Of a DNA stretch of 37,090 nt, positions 30,144-37,090 are shown in pieces. The position numbers and the translations under genes were made by a program. Within the stretch, counting starts at the first letter, position 1. Every line of letters starts with the position of its first letter. The notes under the pieces are model-generated. The model had not been told where the DNA came from. It worked only from the letters and a program-made list of their open reading frames with translations, and did no database searches. The DNA comes from Syntrophorhabdaceae bacterium (GTDB lineage Bacteria; Desulfobacterota; Syntrophorhabdia; Syntrophorhabdales; Syntrophorhabdaceae), in assembly GCA_036504895.1 (NCBI GenBank), contig DASXUJ010000022.1:1-37090 (forward strand). Reading direction: 5' to 3'.

Positions 30144-32567
30144 CTATTTCCCTACACCCCAGATCTGTGTCGCCGTCGGGGTCGCGGGATCATCGGAAAC
30201 AAGGTTGATAACCGCTGATTTTGCGCGAACCGAGGTGGGCGTGAAGGCTGCCTGGAAGGTGCAGGTCCTGCCCGGCGCCAGGGTCCGGCCGGAACATCGG
30301 TCCTTACCTGCCACAATCGAGAACTGGTCCGCATCTCCCGTGGTCGAGGTGATCGAGAGGTCCGTGATGGTAAGGTCCGCAATGCCCTTGGTCGCGGTGT
30401 TTTTGACCGTGAATGTGGCGATTGCCGTACGGCCTGTCCTCACATTACCGAAATTCTTGTAGAGGGGAGTGACGGCCGCGGTAGGGGCGCTCGTGAAGGT
30501 GGCGGTCACCGCGATGTTACCCGTCATGGTGATGGTGCAGGTAGATTTTCCCGCGCAGGCCGACCATCCGGCAAATGCGGCTCCCGAGCCCGGGGTCGGT
30601 GTGAGGGTTACCTGCGTGCCCGGCAGATAGGAGCCGGTGCAGGGAGTTCCTACCGCGCATGTAGCCGCCTGGTAAGGTCCCATCGCCACCGTGCCCGGCC
30701 CGGTGACATTGACGGTCATCGTGTACGGGGTGGCCAGGGGTTTTATAAGCTCCGCGTTGAATACGTGGGGGGTGGTATCGGTGAGGCCCTGGCCCACGGT
30801 GCCTGCCGCGATCCTGCCGGCGGCGATACTGTACCCCCGGGATTTTGCGGCAGGAGAGTCGCCCTGGACCGCCGGGTCCACATTGGTGACGAATATGGAG
30901 ACCGTATTTTCCGCGTTGCGGACGATGTTAAAGGTACGGAACTGCTGGGGATGATCGCGCAGAGATGAGGTCTCCACCTCCCAGAATCCGAATTCAGGAC
31001 TCGGTCCGGGCTGGGGCGTGACGGTATTGATGTGGCGATGGCCCGATATCCATAGAATTACATTCGAATAATTGTGAAGCGTCTGAAGGAGCATTGCATC
31101 GGTCACTACACTATAGGGGGGCACGGGATCGTTATTCGCGATCGGGGCGCCGGGAGTCTGGCAGGGGACGCCCACAGGGGTTGAGTCGTCGTTGCATGTG
31201 GAAATAAAGAGGGGGATCACCGTGTCGTTCGGCACGTTCTGGGATTGTGCGTTCGCGGGGACCGGGGCGTCCGGGACGTTCGTCTGGGGCCCCACCGGGA
31301 TATGGGCGGCAATGATCATGAGCTTGCCCTGGGCCTGACCCAGCTCGAGCTCGTTGATGAGCCAATCATACCTCTCCTGGTCGAGACAGCCCCGTGCGTA
31401 GGAGCTATAAATGGCGTAGGGATTTTCCTTGCAGGTGTCGTCGAGAACGATAACCTTTACCGGCACGTTTGATTTAGGCTCGAAGGTGTAAGAGGCCCAG
31501 TCCCGATCGAGGTTTGCCTGGGTGAGTCCGTGGCCTTTCGGGTGTGACGTGGTATTGAAGAATTCTCTCATCCATTTTAAGGACGTGGACGTATCGGTAG
31601 AGAGGCTGCGGCGGCTCGGGTCGGCTGCTACCAGGGGCGGCGTGATGGTCCCGTCTGCTCCCGCGCCGATGATAGTCCCTAAGGGGGTGGCGCCGTCGAT
31701 GGTGCCCACGTAAAACCCGCGGGACTCAAAAGTGGGAAACCCTCCCGCGCCCACGAGTCCGATGTCGAGGATCGTGGGACCTGTGAGGATGCGCCGCACG
31801 TAGTCCGTATAAGTAAGAGTGCCCAGCCAATACTGATCGTGATTGCCGATGACCACATACCAGGGGATCGACTTGTCGAGGCCGGCCGCCTGGTAGGGCC
31901 TCTGGTAATCTATCGAGCCTGCCCCCTTGTGCGCTCCCGAGCTGGGATTGATCCGCTTCCCGTCTATGACGTCGATAAACCACCTGAGCTCGTTATACTG
32001 AGTATTGTTCGCATCATCCCCCAAAGAGATGCCGAAATCGAAGGGGGTCTGTACGTGGAGGGCATTGACCGTCTGGATCGCCGCGTCGAGGACGTGGGTG
32101 GTGGAAAGGATGACCGGTGAGTAGGCCGAGGTATTTACATTTCCGTAAGGCGCCACCGTTCCGGGATAGACGCTTTGGGCAGGTGATTCTTTATCGGTAA
32201 TATGGATGTCCGAGATGGAGAAGAAATTGAGAAGGGTTTCGACCGGGGTGCGCGCCCCTGCCGCGCCGCCATTGGGGAGAAGGGGGCCGTAATCTACGGG
32301 AGCGCCCATGGGATCGTAGCTGGTGTAGCCCTGGGCGGCGTACTGGTCGACCTCGGTTATGGTAAGCTCCTGCGCCCCGGGAATGGCGAGAGGCCTTATC
32401 GTCCGCTGAAGGGTAGTATACACATCGGAGGAGATCGGATAGGTAGGCGGCGCCCCGTATGCGGGGCACAGGAGGGTGAGAGACAGAAAGAGCAGGAAGA
32501 GGGAGACGGTGATCTTCCGCCCGGCAGATCGTGCAGCGGGACTGCAGTGCTTCAAGATGTTTTTCAT
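30144..32567 (-). CDS. Secreted metallophosphoesterase with InlB-type and ASH-like C-terminal modules
   Basis: An 807-residue exported protein. The start at 32567 has AGGGGA before it and opens a signal peptide (hydrophobic 19-34, ending AYGAP); an in-frame ATG at 32690 does not. The calcineurin-like core (about 112-600) has SDIHITD (D120, H122), GDDANN (near 184), GNHD (241-244), AAHIPVG and SGHRH, all metal ligands of phosphoesterases. It looks like the TIGR03768-type secreted family. A module with VTLTPTPGSGAAFAGW and TMTGNIAVTATF (about 625-695) is an InlB B-repeat-like domain, and the last 110 residues (NFGNVRTGRTAIATFTVKN, APGRTCTFQAAFTP) are an ASH/Hydin-like domain. Extracellular substrate unknown. 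Shares a bidirectional terminator with the pentapeptide gene. Confidence 0.9.
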   Translation of the reverse strand: MKNILKHCSPAARSAGRKITVSLFLLFLSLTLLCPAYGAPPTYPISSDVYTTLQRTIRPLAIPGAQELTITEVDQYAAQGYTSYDPMGAPVDYGPLLPNGGAAGARTPVETLLNFFSISDIHITDKESPAQSVYPGTVAPYGNVNTSAYSPVILSTTHVLDAAIQTVNALHVQTPFDFGISLGDDANNTQYNELRWFIDVIDGKRINPSSGAHKGAGSIDYQRPYQAAGLDKSIPWYVVIGNHDQYWLGTLTYTDYVRRILTGPTILDIGLVGAGGFPTFESRGFYVGTIDGATPLGTIIGAGADGTITPPLVAADPSRRSLSTDTSTSLKWMREFFNTTSHPKGHGLTQANLDRDWASYTFEPKSNVPVKVIVLDDTCKENPYAIYSSYARGCLDQERYDWLINELELGQAQGKLMIIAAHIPVGPQTNVPDAPVPANAQSQNVPNDTVIPLFISTCNDDSTPVGVPCQTPGAPIANNDPVPPYSVVTDAMLLQTLHNYSNVILWISGHRHINTVTPQPGPSPEFGFWEVETSSLRDHPQQFRTFNIVRNAENTVSIFVTNVDPAVQGDSPAAKSRGYSIAAGRIAAGTVGQGLTDTTPHVFNAELIKPLATPYTMTVNVTGPGTVAMGPYQAATCAVGTPCTGSYLPGTQVTLTPTPGSGAAFAGWSACAGKSTCTITMTGNIAVTATFTSAPTAAVTPLYKNFGNVRTGRTAIATFTVKNTATKGIADLTITDLSITSTTGDADQFSIVAGKDRCSGRTLAPGRTCTFQAAFTPTSVRAKSAVINLVSDDPATPTATQIWGVGK

Positions 32568-32860
32568 TTTTGTTCCCCTATGTCTTGTTAACATCGTCTT
32601 GATTCCTCCGGAGATATTTTTGTGCAGTTGAGGAGCCGCAAGGAAGAAGACGGCGGCTTTTTCCAGCCCCATGCGGCGGCACCGCTGCACTCTATTTGAT
32701 TATCGAATCTCGTGATTATTTCTTAATCGGATGAAGGCGTCCTTGCGGCAATCGACGAAAATATGTATGATAGCCGATCGAGACCAGCAGTGCCGTACAT
32801 ACGGGGATGGACCAAATATATGAACGGTATTAATAGAAAAGAGCGAGAGGAGTAAATTTT
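32568..32860. promoter_or_regulatory. Divergent intergenic region with weak plus-strand promoter
   Basis: The region separates two secreted-protein genes. On the plus strand TTGCGG (32743-32748), 17 bases, TATGAT (32766-32771) may serve the carboxylesterase (leader about 83 nt); the -35 is poor. A short stem (AGCCGC/GCGGCT near 32635-32660) lies in the phosphoesterase leader. No riboswitch was recognised. Confidence 0.35.
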
Positions 32861-34486
32861 ATGGACAGGAAAATGTCGATCTTTATGACTTTGGTGCTAT
32901 GGGTCATAACCATGCTCCTTTTTTGTGCTGAAACTCTCGGTGCCCAGACCGGTCCCGACCCTGCCGTGGTACGGACGGATAAAGGCCTGGTCCGCGGCCT
33001 CATCCACGAGGGGGTGCGGGAATTCAAAGGTATACCTTACGCCCGGCCTCCGGTAGGCGAGCTGAGGTGGAGTACGCCAAAGGACGCCACTGCCTGGACC
33101 GGCATCCTCGACGCCACAAAATATAAAAATGCCTGTCCCCAGCTCAAGCGGTACGGGATCCCCGAAGCGAGTTATAACGAAGATTGCCTCCATCTCAACG
33201 TGACCGTCCCTTATTCCGGCAAGGCGGACCTCGACCGCCGCCGGGCGGTGATCGTCTGGCTTCACGGCGGCGCCTTTGTGGGCGGATCGAGCGCGCTCTA
33301 CCCCCTCGATTACATGGCGAAATCGGGCGACGTGGTCGTGGTATCGATGAACTACCGGCTCGGTATATTCGGCTTCACCGCCCATCCCTCGTTCGGATCG
33401 GATCATAACGGCGGGTACGGCCTCGAGGACCAGCGCGCCGCCCTGAGGTGGGTAAAGAAGAATATCGAGGTTTTCGGGGGAGATCCGGAGAATATTACCA
33501 TTGCCGGAGAGTCCGCCGGTGCGGCGGGCGTATGCATGCACATCCTGGCGCCCGATGAGACGACCGGGCTTTTCCATAAGGCCATCATCCAGAGCGCCGG
33601 CTGCGTCACCCCTCTTCCCACTCTGGAGGAGGGAAAGAAGATCGGCCGGAAGGCTGCATCCCTGGTAGGGTGTGGCGACGAAAAGACGGCGCTCGCGTGC
33701 CTCAGGAAGAAGCCGGTAAAGGATCTCCTCGACGCGGCGTCAACCGTCGCAGGTTCGAGCATCGTGACCTTTATGCCCGTCACCGGGACCAGGACCGTCC
33801 CAATGCCCGGGGCCAGGGCGATCCCGGCGGGCAAATTCGTCCACGTGCCCGTATTGAGCGGCGGCACCAGGGACGAGCTCCGGCTCTACGTGGCCTACGC
33901 GGTCCAGGCCGGGCAATCCGTCACCAGGGACAATTATGCAGACCTTTTGAAACAGACCTACGGCGCCCACACCGACGCGGTGGCGCAGGAATATCCGCCC
34001 GGCGCCTTCACTTCGGCAGCCTCCGCCCTGGGCACGGTCTGGTCCGATTTCCGGCCCGATGTGGGGATCAATAACTGTATTTATCTCGAGACGGCCAAAT
34101 TACTCAGGGAATCGGTCCCGGTGTATCAGTTCGTCTTTTCCGACCGGAATGCGCCGCCGGTCGCCCCTGATCCCGGGTTCGAAATGGGTGCGGTCCACTC
34201 ATCGGAACTGCCCTACCAGTTCCCCCACTTCGACAATACGAGCAATCTCGCGGGTCCGGACCTCCCGGCGCCATCACAAAAACTCGCGGTTCAAATGATG
34301 GCATACTGGACGAGCTTCGCGAAAACAGGCAGACCGGCTGCCCCTGATTCGCCCGGGTGGGAAGTTTTCAATGCCGATAATAAGGTCATGAATCTGGAGC
34401 CGGGCAAGGTCGGCTATTTCAATGCCGGTGCAGCCCACCACTGCGGCTTCTGGAAGACCCTCTATCCGGATATCCTGACGAAGTAA
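32861..34486 (+). CDS. Secreted type B carboxylesterase
   Basis: A 541-residue exported serine esterase. Signal peptide 1-28 (ending TLGAQ). Family hallmarks are all present: FKGIPYARPPVGELRW (55-70), EDCLHLNV (107-114), oxyanion HGGAF (135-139), nucleophile GESAGA with S218, acid E339 in GGTRDELRLY and H446 in GAVHSSELPYQF. It hydrolyses carboxylic esters, perhaps aromatic or phthalate-type ones as in many relatives, but the substrate is unknown. GAGAGGAG lies before the ATG. It is a single gene, divergent from the metallophosphoesterase and 170 bases ahead of the binding-protein genes. Confidence 0.95.
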   Translation: MDRKMSIFMTLVLWVITMLLFCAETLGAQTGPDPAVVRTDKGLVRGLIHEGVREFKGIPYARPPVGELRWSTPKDATAWTGILDATKYKNACPQLKRYGIPEASYNEDCLHLNVTVPYSGKADLDRRRAVIVWLHGGAFVGGSSALYPLDYMAKSGDVVVVSMNYRLGIFGFTAHPSFGSDHNGGYGLEDQRAALRWVKKNIEVFGGDPENITIAGESAGAAGVCMHILAPDETTGLFHKAIIQSAGCVTPLPTLEEGKKIGRKAASLVGCGDEKTALACLRKKPVKDLLDAASTVAGSSIVTFMPVTGTRTVPMPGARAIPAGKFVHVPVLSGGTRDELRLYVAYAVQAGQSVTRDNYADLLKQTYGAHTDAVAQEYPPGAFTSAASALGTVWSDFRPDVGINNCIYLETAKLLRESVPVYQFVFSDRNAPPVAPDPGFEMGAVHSSELPYQFPHFDNTSNLAGPDLPAPSQKLAVQMMAYWTSFAKTGRPAAPDSPGWEVFNADNKVMNLEPGKVGYFNAGAAHHCGFWKTLYPDILTK

Positions 34487-34641
34487 TGCCGAGGTTTGGC
34501 GCTGCGAAAGATTGATCTCGACGCGGCGAATGGGTACGCCGTAATATCCTTTTTCCCTCCATCTTCTATTCCTGTTGCCGGCAGAGAGTTGACGAAAAGT
34601 CTATTTTTCCCCCTCCTCTGAAATAATCAAAGACCGGGCCA

Positions 34642-34670
34642 TTTACAATAATAATCCTATTTGGTACCAT
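34642..34670 (+). promoter_or_regulatory. Candidate promoter of the binding-protein operon
   Basis: TTTACA (34642-34647), 17 bases, TACCAT (34665-34670). The predicted start is near 34677, only 5-11 bases before the candidate ATGs, giving a nearly leaderless message. This agrees with the lack of a Shine-Dalgarno there. Confidence 0.35.
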
Positions 34671-34681
34671 ATTTCGAATAT

Positions 34682-35704
34682 ATGATAATGAAGAAGTCCG
34701 GCCTTTTTGCACTGACAGCTCTCATTCCGGCGTTCATGAGCACCCTCCTGATCGCCCTTTCCGGGTGTGCCCCTCCGGCAGGCCGAGATGAAATCAAGCT
34801 TGCCGCTATCTCCGCGAACGTTATGGGCCTCTTCTTCGTTGCCGATGGTCGTCGCCTTTTCGAGAAAAACGGTCTTTCGCCTGCACTGAAGGTCTATCAG
34901 TCGGGGCCCCTCGGCCTGAAGCATCTCGAAGAAGGTACGGCGGACGTGGCGACGGCTGCTGATTTCGCGTTCGTGGCACATAGCTTCAAAGCCTCGAATC
35001 TGCGCGTAATAGGTGCTATCGGTAAGGGCGGGGGCATGCAGATTATCGCGAGGCGGGGCAGGGGCATTGCGAAACCGGCCGATCTCCAGGGTAAAACGGT
35101 AGCCGTCCCGAAGGGCACCGTCGCCCAATTCTTTCTGGGCGCCTATTTGCAGCGCAACGGCATCCCCTATCAGAAGGTCCGGGCGGTCTATCTCCCTCCC
35201 GCCGAAGTGGTGGAGGCCATGAGGAAAGGCACGGCAACGGCCGCCTGTGTCTGGTCCCCTTATATAGAGGAGATCAGGGATATACTCGGGAAAGAAGCGG
35301 TCTTCCTTCAATCTCACGGCCGGACCGATTACTACGCTCTTCTGGTGACACGGGACGACGTCATCAGGGAAAGGCCCGCGGTCCTCGAGAAGCTCCTGAA
35401 GGCAATGAGCGATGCGGAGGCGTTTACGAAGGCCCATCCGGAAGAAGCGATGGGGATTATCGCAAAGGCGACGGGCCTGACGATGGACCAGGTGCGCAGG
35501 GGTTGGTCCGAAAATAAGTATGAAGTAAGAATGGACCAGGGACTCCTCGCACTTATGGAAGCCGAGGCGCATTGGATGATCAGGAACAATCTGACCTCGA
35601 AGCGGAAGATGCCGAACTTTCTCGATTTGATCGACGTAAGGGCAATGAAAGCGGTGAAGCCCGAAGCAATAGGGATCATTCACCGGGAGAGCGATCGCCA
35701 TTAA
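34682..35704 (+). CDS. SsuA/NMT1-like solute-binding lipoprotein
   Basis: A 340-residue periplasmic binding protein of the nitrate/sulfonate/thiamine-precursor type (NMT1/THI5-like). A lipobox LSGC puts the lipid-modified cysteine at 29. The body has the two-lobe pattern: LFFVADGRRLFEKNGL, then TADVATAADFAFVAHSF, PADLQGKTVAVPKGTVAQFFL, and YLPPAEVVEAMRKGTATAACVWSPY. The likely start is ATG 34682 or 34688; a TTG at 34661 is possible but would spoil the signal. No Shine-Dalgarno is clear. No permease or ATPase follows; instead a paralogue and then a membrane signalling protein. Ligand unknown. Confidence 0.87.
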   Translation: MIMKKSGLFALTALIPAFMSTLLIALSGCAPPAGRDEIKLAAISANVMGLFFVADGRRLFEKNGLSPALKVYQSGPLGLKHLEEGTADVATAADFAFVAHSFKASNLRVIGAIGKGGGMQIIARRGRGIAKPADLQGKTVAVPKGTVAQFFLGAYLQRNGIPYQKVRAVYLPPAEVVEAMRKGTATAACVWSPYIEEIRDILGKEAVFLQSHGRTDYYALLVTRDDVIRERPAVLEKLLKAMSDAEAFTKAHPEEAMGIIAKATGLTMDQVRRGWSENKYEVRMDQGLLALMEAEAHWMIRNNLTSKRKMPNFLDLIDVRAMKAVKPEAIGIIHRESDRH

Positions 35705-35731
35705 AAGAAGGAGTGACGGAGGGATCGAATA

Positions 35732-36721
35732 TTGAAAAAGGGCATATTCACCCGGACCGGTACGGCGGCAGTTGTCTGCGGGCTGCTTCTTTTCGTGATC
35801 TTGACGGGTAATCCGGGGGCGGAGCCTCTTAGGGTCGGCGTTGCCATGGACATTAAGACCGCCCTCGTTCGTATCGCGCATGGACAAGGATTTTTCAAGA
35901 AGCAGGGTATCGATGTAGTGCTCAAGGAATACGAGTCAGGGGCTATGGCAATCGACGATCTGACGGCGGATAAGCTCGATTGGCTGACTGCCGCGGAATT
36001 CGTCTTTGTGGTGCAGAATGCCAGGCATCGCGATTTGAGAATGGCGGCCACCATCGGCATGGCAGCGGACATTGAGCTGATGATACGAAAAGATCACGCG
36101 ATCGCCCGTCCTGCGGACCTGAAAGGGAAGCGGGTCGCCATCAACCGGGGCAGCATGCCTGAGTTCTTTTTCTATACCTACCTCATCTATAATCGCATTC
36201 CCATTGGTAGCGTGCGGATCGTCAACCTTGCCCCTTCGGAAATGGTGAAACAGATGAGACAGGGAACGATCGACGCGGCGGTCTGCTGGCCGCCTTATAC
36301 CACAACGATGGTGAAGCAACTGGGCCCGAAGGTTGCGCGCTGGCCGGTACAGGGCGGGCAGGAATATTATTTTACCCTCATTGCAAAGGAAGGATTTCTC
36401 AAGAAGGAGCCGAAACGGACCGAGCGGTTCATGGCCGCCCTCGCAGAAGCCGAGAGTTTTCTGTTGAAGTATCCGGATAAAGCCAAAGCCGTCCTGCGCG
36501 ATATTTTAAAGCAAGACGCGGAGGGGTTCCTCGAAAACTGGTCCCGCACGTTCTTTCAGCTCCAGTTGACTCAGGACCTGCTCGTTCTCATGGAGCGAGA
36601 GGCAAAGTGGGCGATGCGCAACAACCTGCTCGAAAAAGGAGAGATACCTAATTATCTCGATTTTATCTATTTCGACGCCCTGGATAAAGTGAAACCCCAG
36701 GCGGTGAGCATTGTCCATTAG
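35732..36721 (+). CDS. Second SsuA/NMT1-like solute-binding protein, TTG start
   Basis: A 329-residue exported paralogue of the preceding gene. The start is TTG at 35732, set by GGAGGGA seven bases upstream; no ATG is near. The signal peptide (1-30) ends near NPGAEP and lacks a lipobox, so this one should be soluble in the periplasm. Matching blocks are IAHGQGFFKKQGIDVVLKEY, LDWLTAAEFVFVVQ, PADLKGKRVAINRGSMPEFF, LAPSEMVKQMRQGTIDAAVC, and the shared C-terminus MRNNLLEKGEIPNYLDFIY. The gap to the first gene is 27 bases, so they are one operon. A likely sensor gene follows 31 bases later. Ligand unknown. Confidence 0.88.
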   Translation: MKKGIFTRTGTAAVVCGLLLFVILTGNPGAEPLRVGVAMDIKTALVRIAHGQGFFKKQGIDVVLKEYESGAMAIDDLTADKLDWLTAAEFVFVVQNARHRDLRMAATIGMAADIELMIRKDHAIARPADLKGKRVAINRGSMPEFFFYTYLIYNRIPIGSVRIVNLAPSEMVKQMRQGTIDAAVCWPPYTTTMVKQLGPKVARWPVQGGQEYYFTLIAKEGFLKKEPKRTERFMAALAEAESFLLKYPDKAKAVLRDILKQDAEGFLENWSRTFFQLQLTQDLLVLMEREAKWAMRNNLLEKGEIPNYLDFIYFDALDKVKPQAVSIVH

Positions 36722-36752
36722 GAGAATTTCCTTTTTTCACCCCCTGACAGCC

Positions 36753-37090
36753 ATGTCGGTCAGGGCAAAGCTCCGGCTCAGTGCTGCGATCACCGTAGGC
36801 CTTGCCCTGCTCGTGGCGCTTACCGTCTCTTTACAATACAAAAATATCGGTCAGGCTTCGCGGACGGAGCGCTTTGCCCATGAGATGGTCAAGAATGTGT
36901 CTGACCTCAATTCTCTGGGATATACGTATCTTTTGCTCCAAAACAAACGCCCCCAGGCGCAATGGCAGATCAAACACGGCACGTTGGGAAGGCTCCTCTC
37001 GGAATATACGGTGAGGGACCCCAATGAAGAGCTGATCATGGCGAGGCTGCGCTCCAACCTGGAACAGGTAAAAAGTCTCTTTGACATATT
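36753..37090 (+). CDS. N-terminus of a membrane signalling protein, probably a sensor kinase (partial)
   Basis: An open frame of 112 codons from ATG 36753 runs off the window without a stop. It starts with a basic segment and one membrane helix (RLSAAITVGLALLVALTVSL, about 8-27), then a periplasmic helical stretch (TERFAHEMVKNVSDLNSLGY, TVRDPNEELIMARLRSNLEQ) of the four-helix type that heads many histidine kinases and chemoreceptors. Kinase or receptor domains would lie beyond the edge. No Shine-Dalgarno precedes the ATG. It follows the two binding-protein genes after 31 bases, so it is probably in the same operon and may sense their loaded forms. The kinase call is inference. Confidence 0.65.
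   Translation, partial: MSVRAKLRLSAAITVGLALLVALTVSLQYKNIGQASRTERFAHEMVKNVSDLNSLGYTYLLLQNKRPQAQWQIKHGTLGRLLSEYTVRDPNEELIMARLRSNLEQVKSLFDI

Noticed and set aside
34643-35887. A 414-codon minus-strand frame opposite the first binding-protein gene
   Set aside because: It spans the gap between two well-supported plus-strand genes, has no family features and no ribosome site.
36802-37014. A 70-codon frame in the last 300 bases
   Set aside because: It is out of frame with the open frame from 36753, which has a proper membrane helix and runs to the window edge.

Overview
This 37 kb window is GC-rich bacterial chromosome, densely coded on both strands, with mostly Shine-Dalgarno-led genes and recognisable sigma70-type promoters. 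A class III (oxygen-sensitive) ribonucleotide reductase operon, a cobalamin-type radical SAM enzyme, a LarE-type sulfur transferase, a Pat-like acyl-CoA synthetase/GNAT protein and many sensory proteins suggest a strict anaerobe of the Desulfobacterota/Syntrophorhabdia type. That assignment is an inference from gene content and protein flavour; there is no rRNA or other taxonomic marker here. I saw no tRNA, rRNA, CRISPR array, insertion sequence or phage gene.

Layout. 0.1-2.8 kb: a PilZ-domain protein (-), an exported cyclophilin and a membrane-anchored protein with a degenerate PLD-like domain (+). 2.9-6.2 kb: a compact ECF vitamin/cofactor transporter operon (-) in the order S component, fused double ATPase, EcfT, behind a clear promoter. 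6.3-10.2 kb: a SixA phosphatase gene interrupted by an in-frame amber codon, a TauE/SafE exporter, LarE, an Ogt-type methyltransferase, an MBL-fold hydrolase and a small unknown protein. 10.2-13.6 kb: an MFS transporter preceded by two AT-rich palindromes, a shikimate-dehydrogenase-like protein converging on it through inverted heptamer repeats, a small helical protein, and a cold-shock gene with promoter, long leader and terminator. 13.6-17.7 kb: a B12-binding radical SAM protein, an alpha/beta hydrolase, a 123-bp nested palindrome, and a secreted MRJP/Yellow-type protein. 17.8-21.1 kb: nrdD, a CPMC redoxin and nrdG, with tandem NrdR-box-like sites on the promoter. 21.1-25.1 kb: a FIST sensor translationally coupled to a PAS histidine kinase with a receiver domain, and a divergent periplasmic Cache protein. 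25.2-29.5 kb: an exported alpha/beta hydrolase, the Pat-like protein, and a VOC protein. 29.7-34.5 kb: a secreted pentapeptide-repeat protein, a large secreted metallophosphoesterase and a secreted type B carboxylesterase. 34.7-37.1 kb: two related SsuA/NMT1-like binding proteins followed by the start of a membrane protein that looks like a sensor kinase and runs off the window.

How it fits together. The sharpest regulatory inference is NrdR control of a redoxin-type class III reductase. The most system-like arrangements are the FIST-kinase-receiver operon beside a Cache protein, and two solute-binding proteins followed by a membrane signalling protein with no permease or ATPase in sight. Several proteins carry altered key residues: the ECF ATPase has one canonical and one degenerate ATP site, the Pat-like protein lacks both histidines expected of an active ADP-forming ligase, and the AroE-like protein lacks the usual Asn of the NTD motif.
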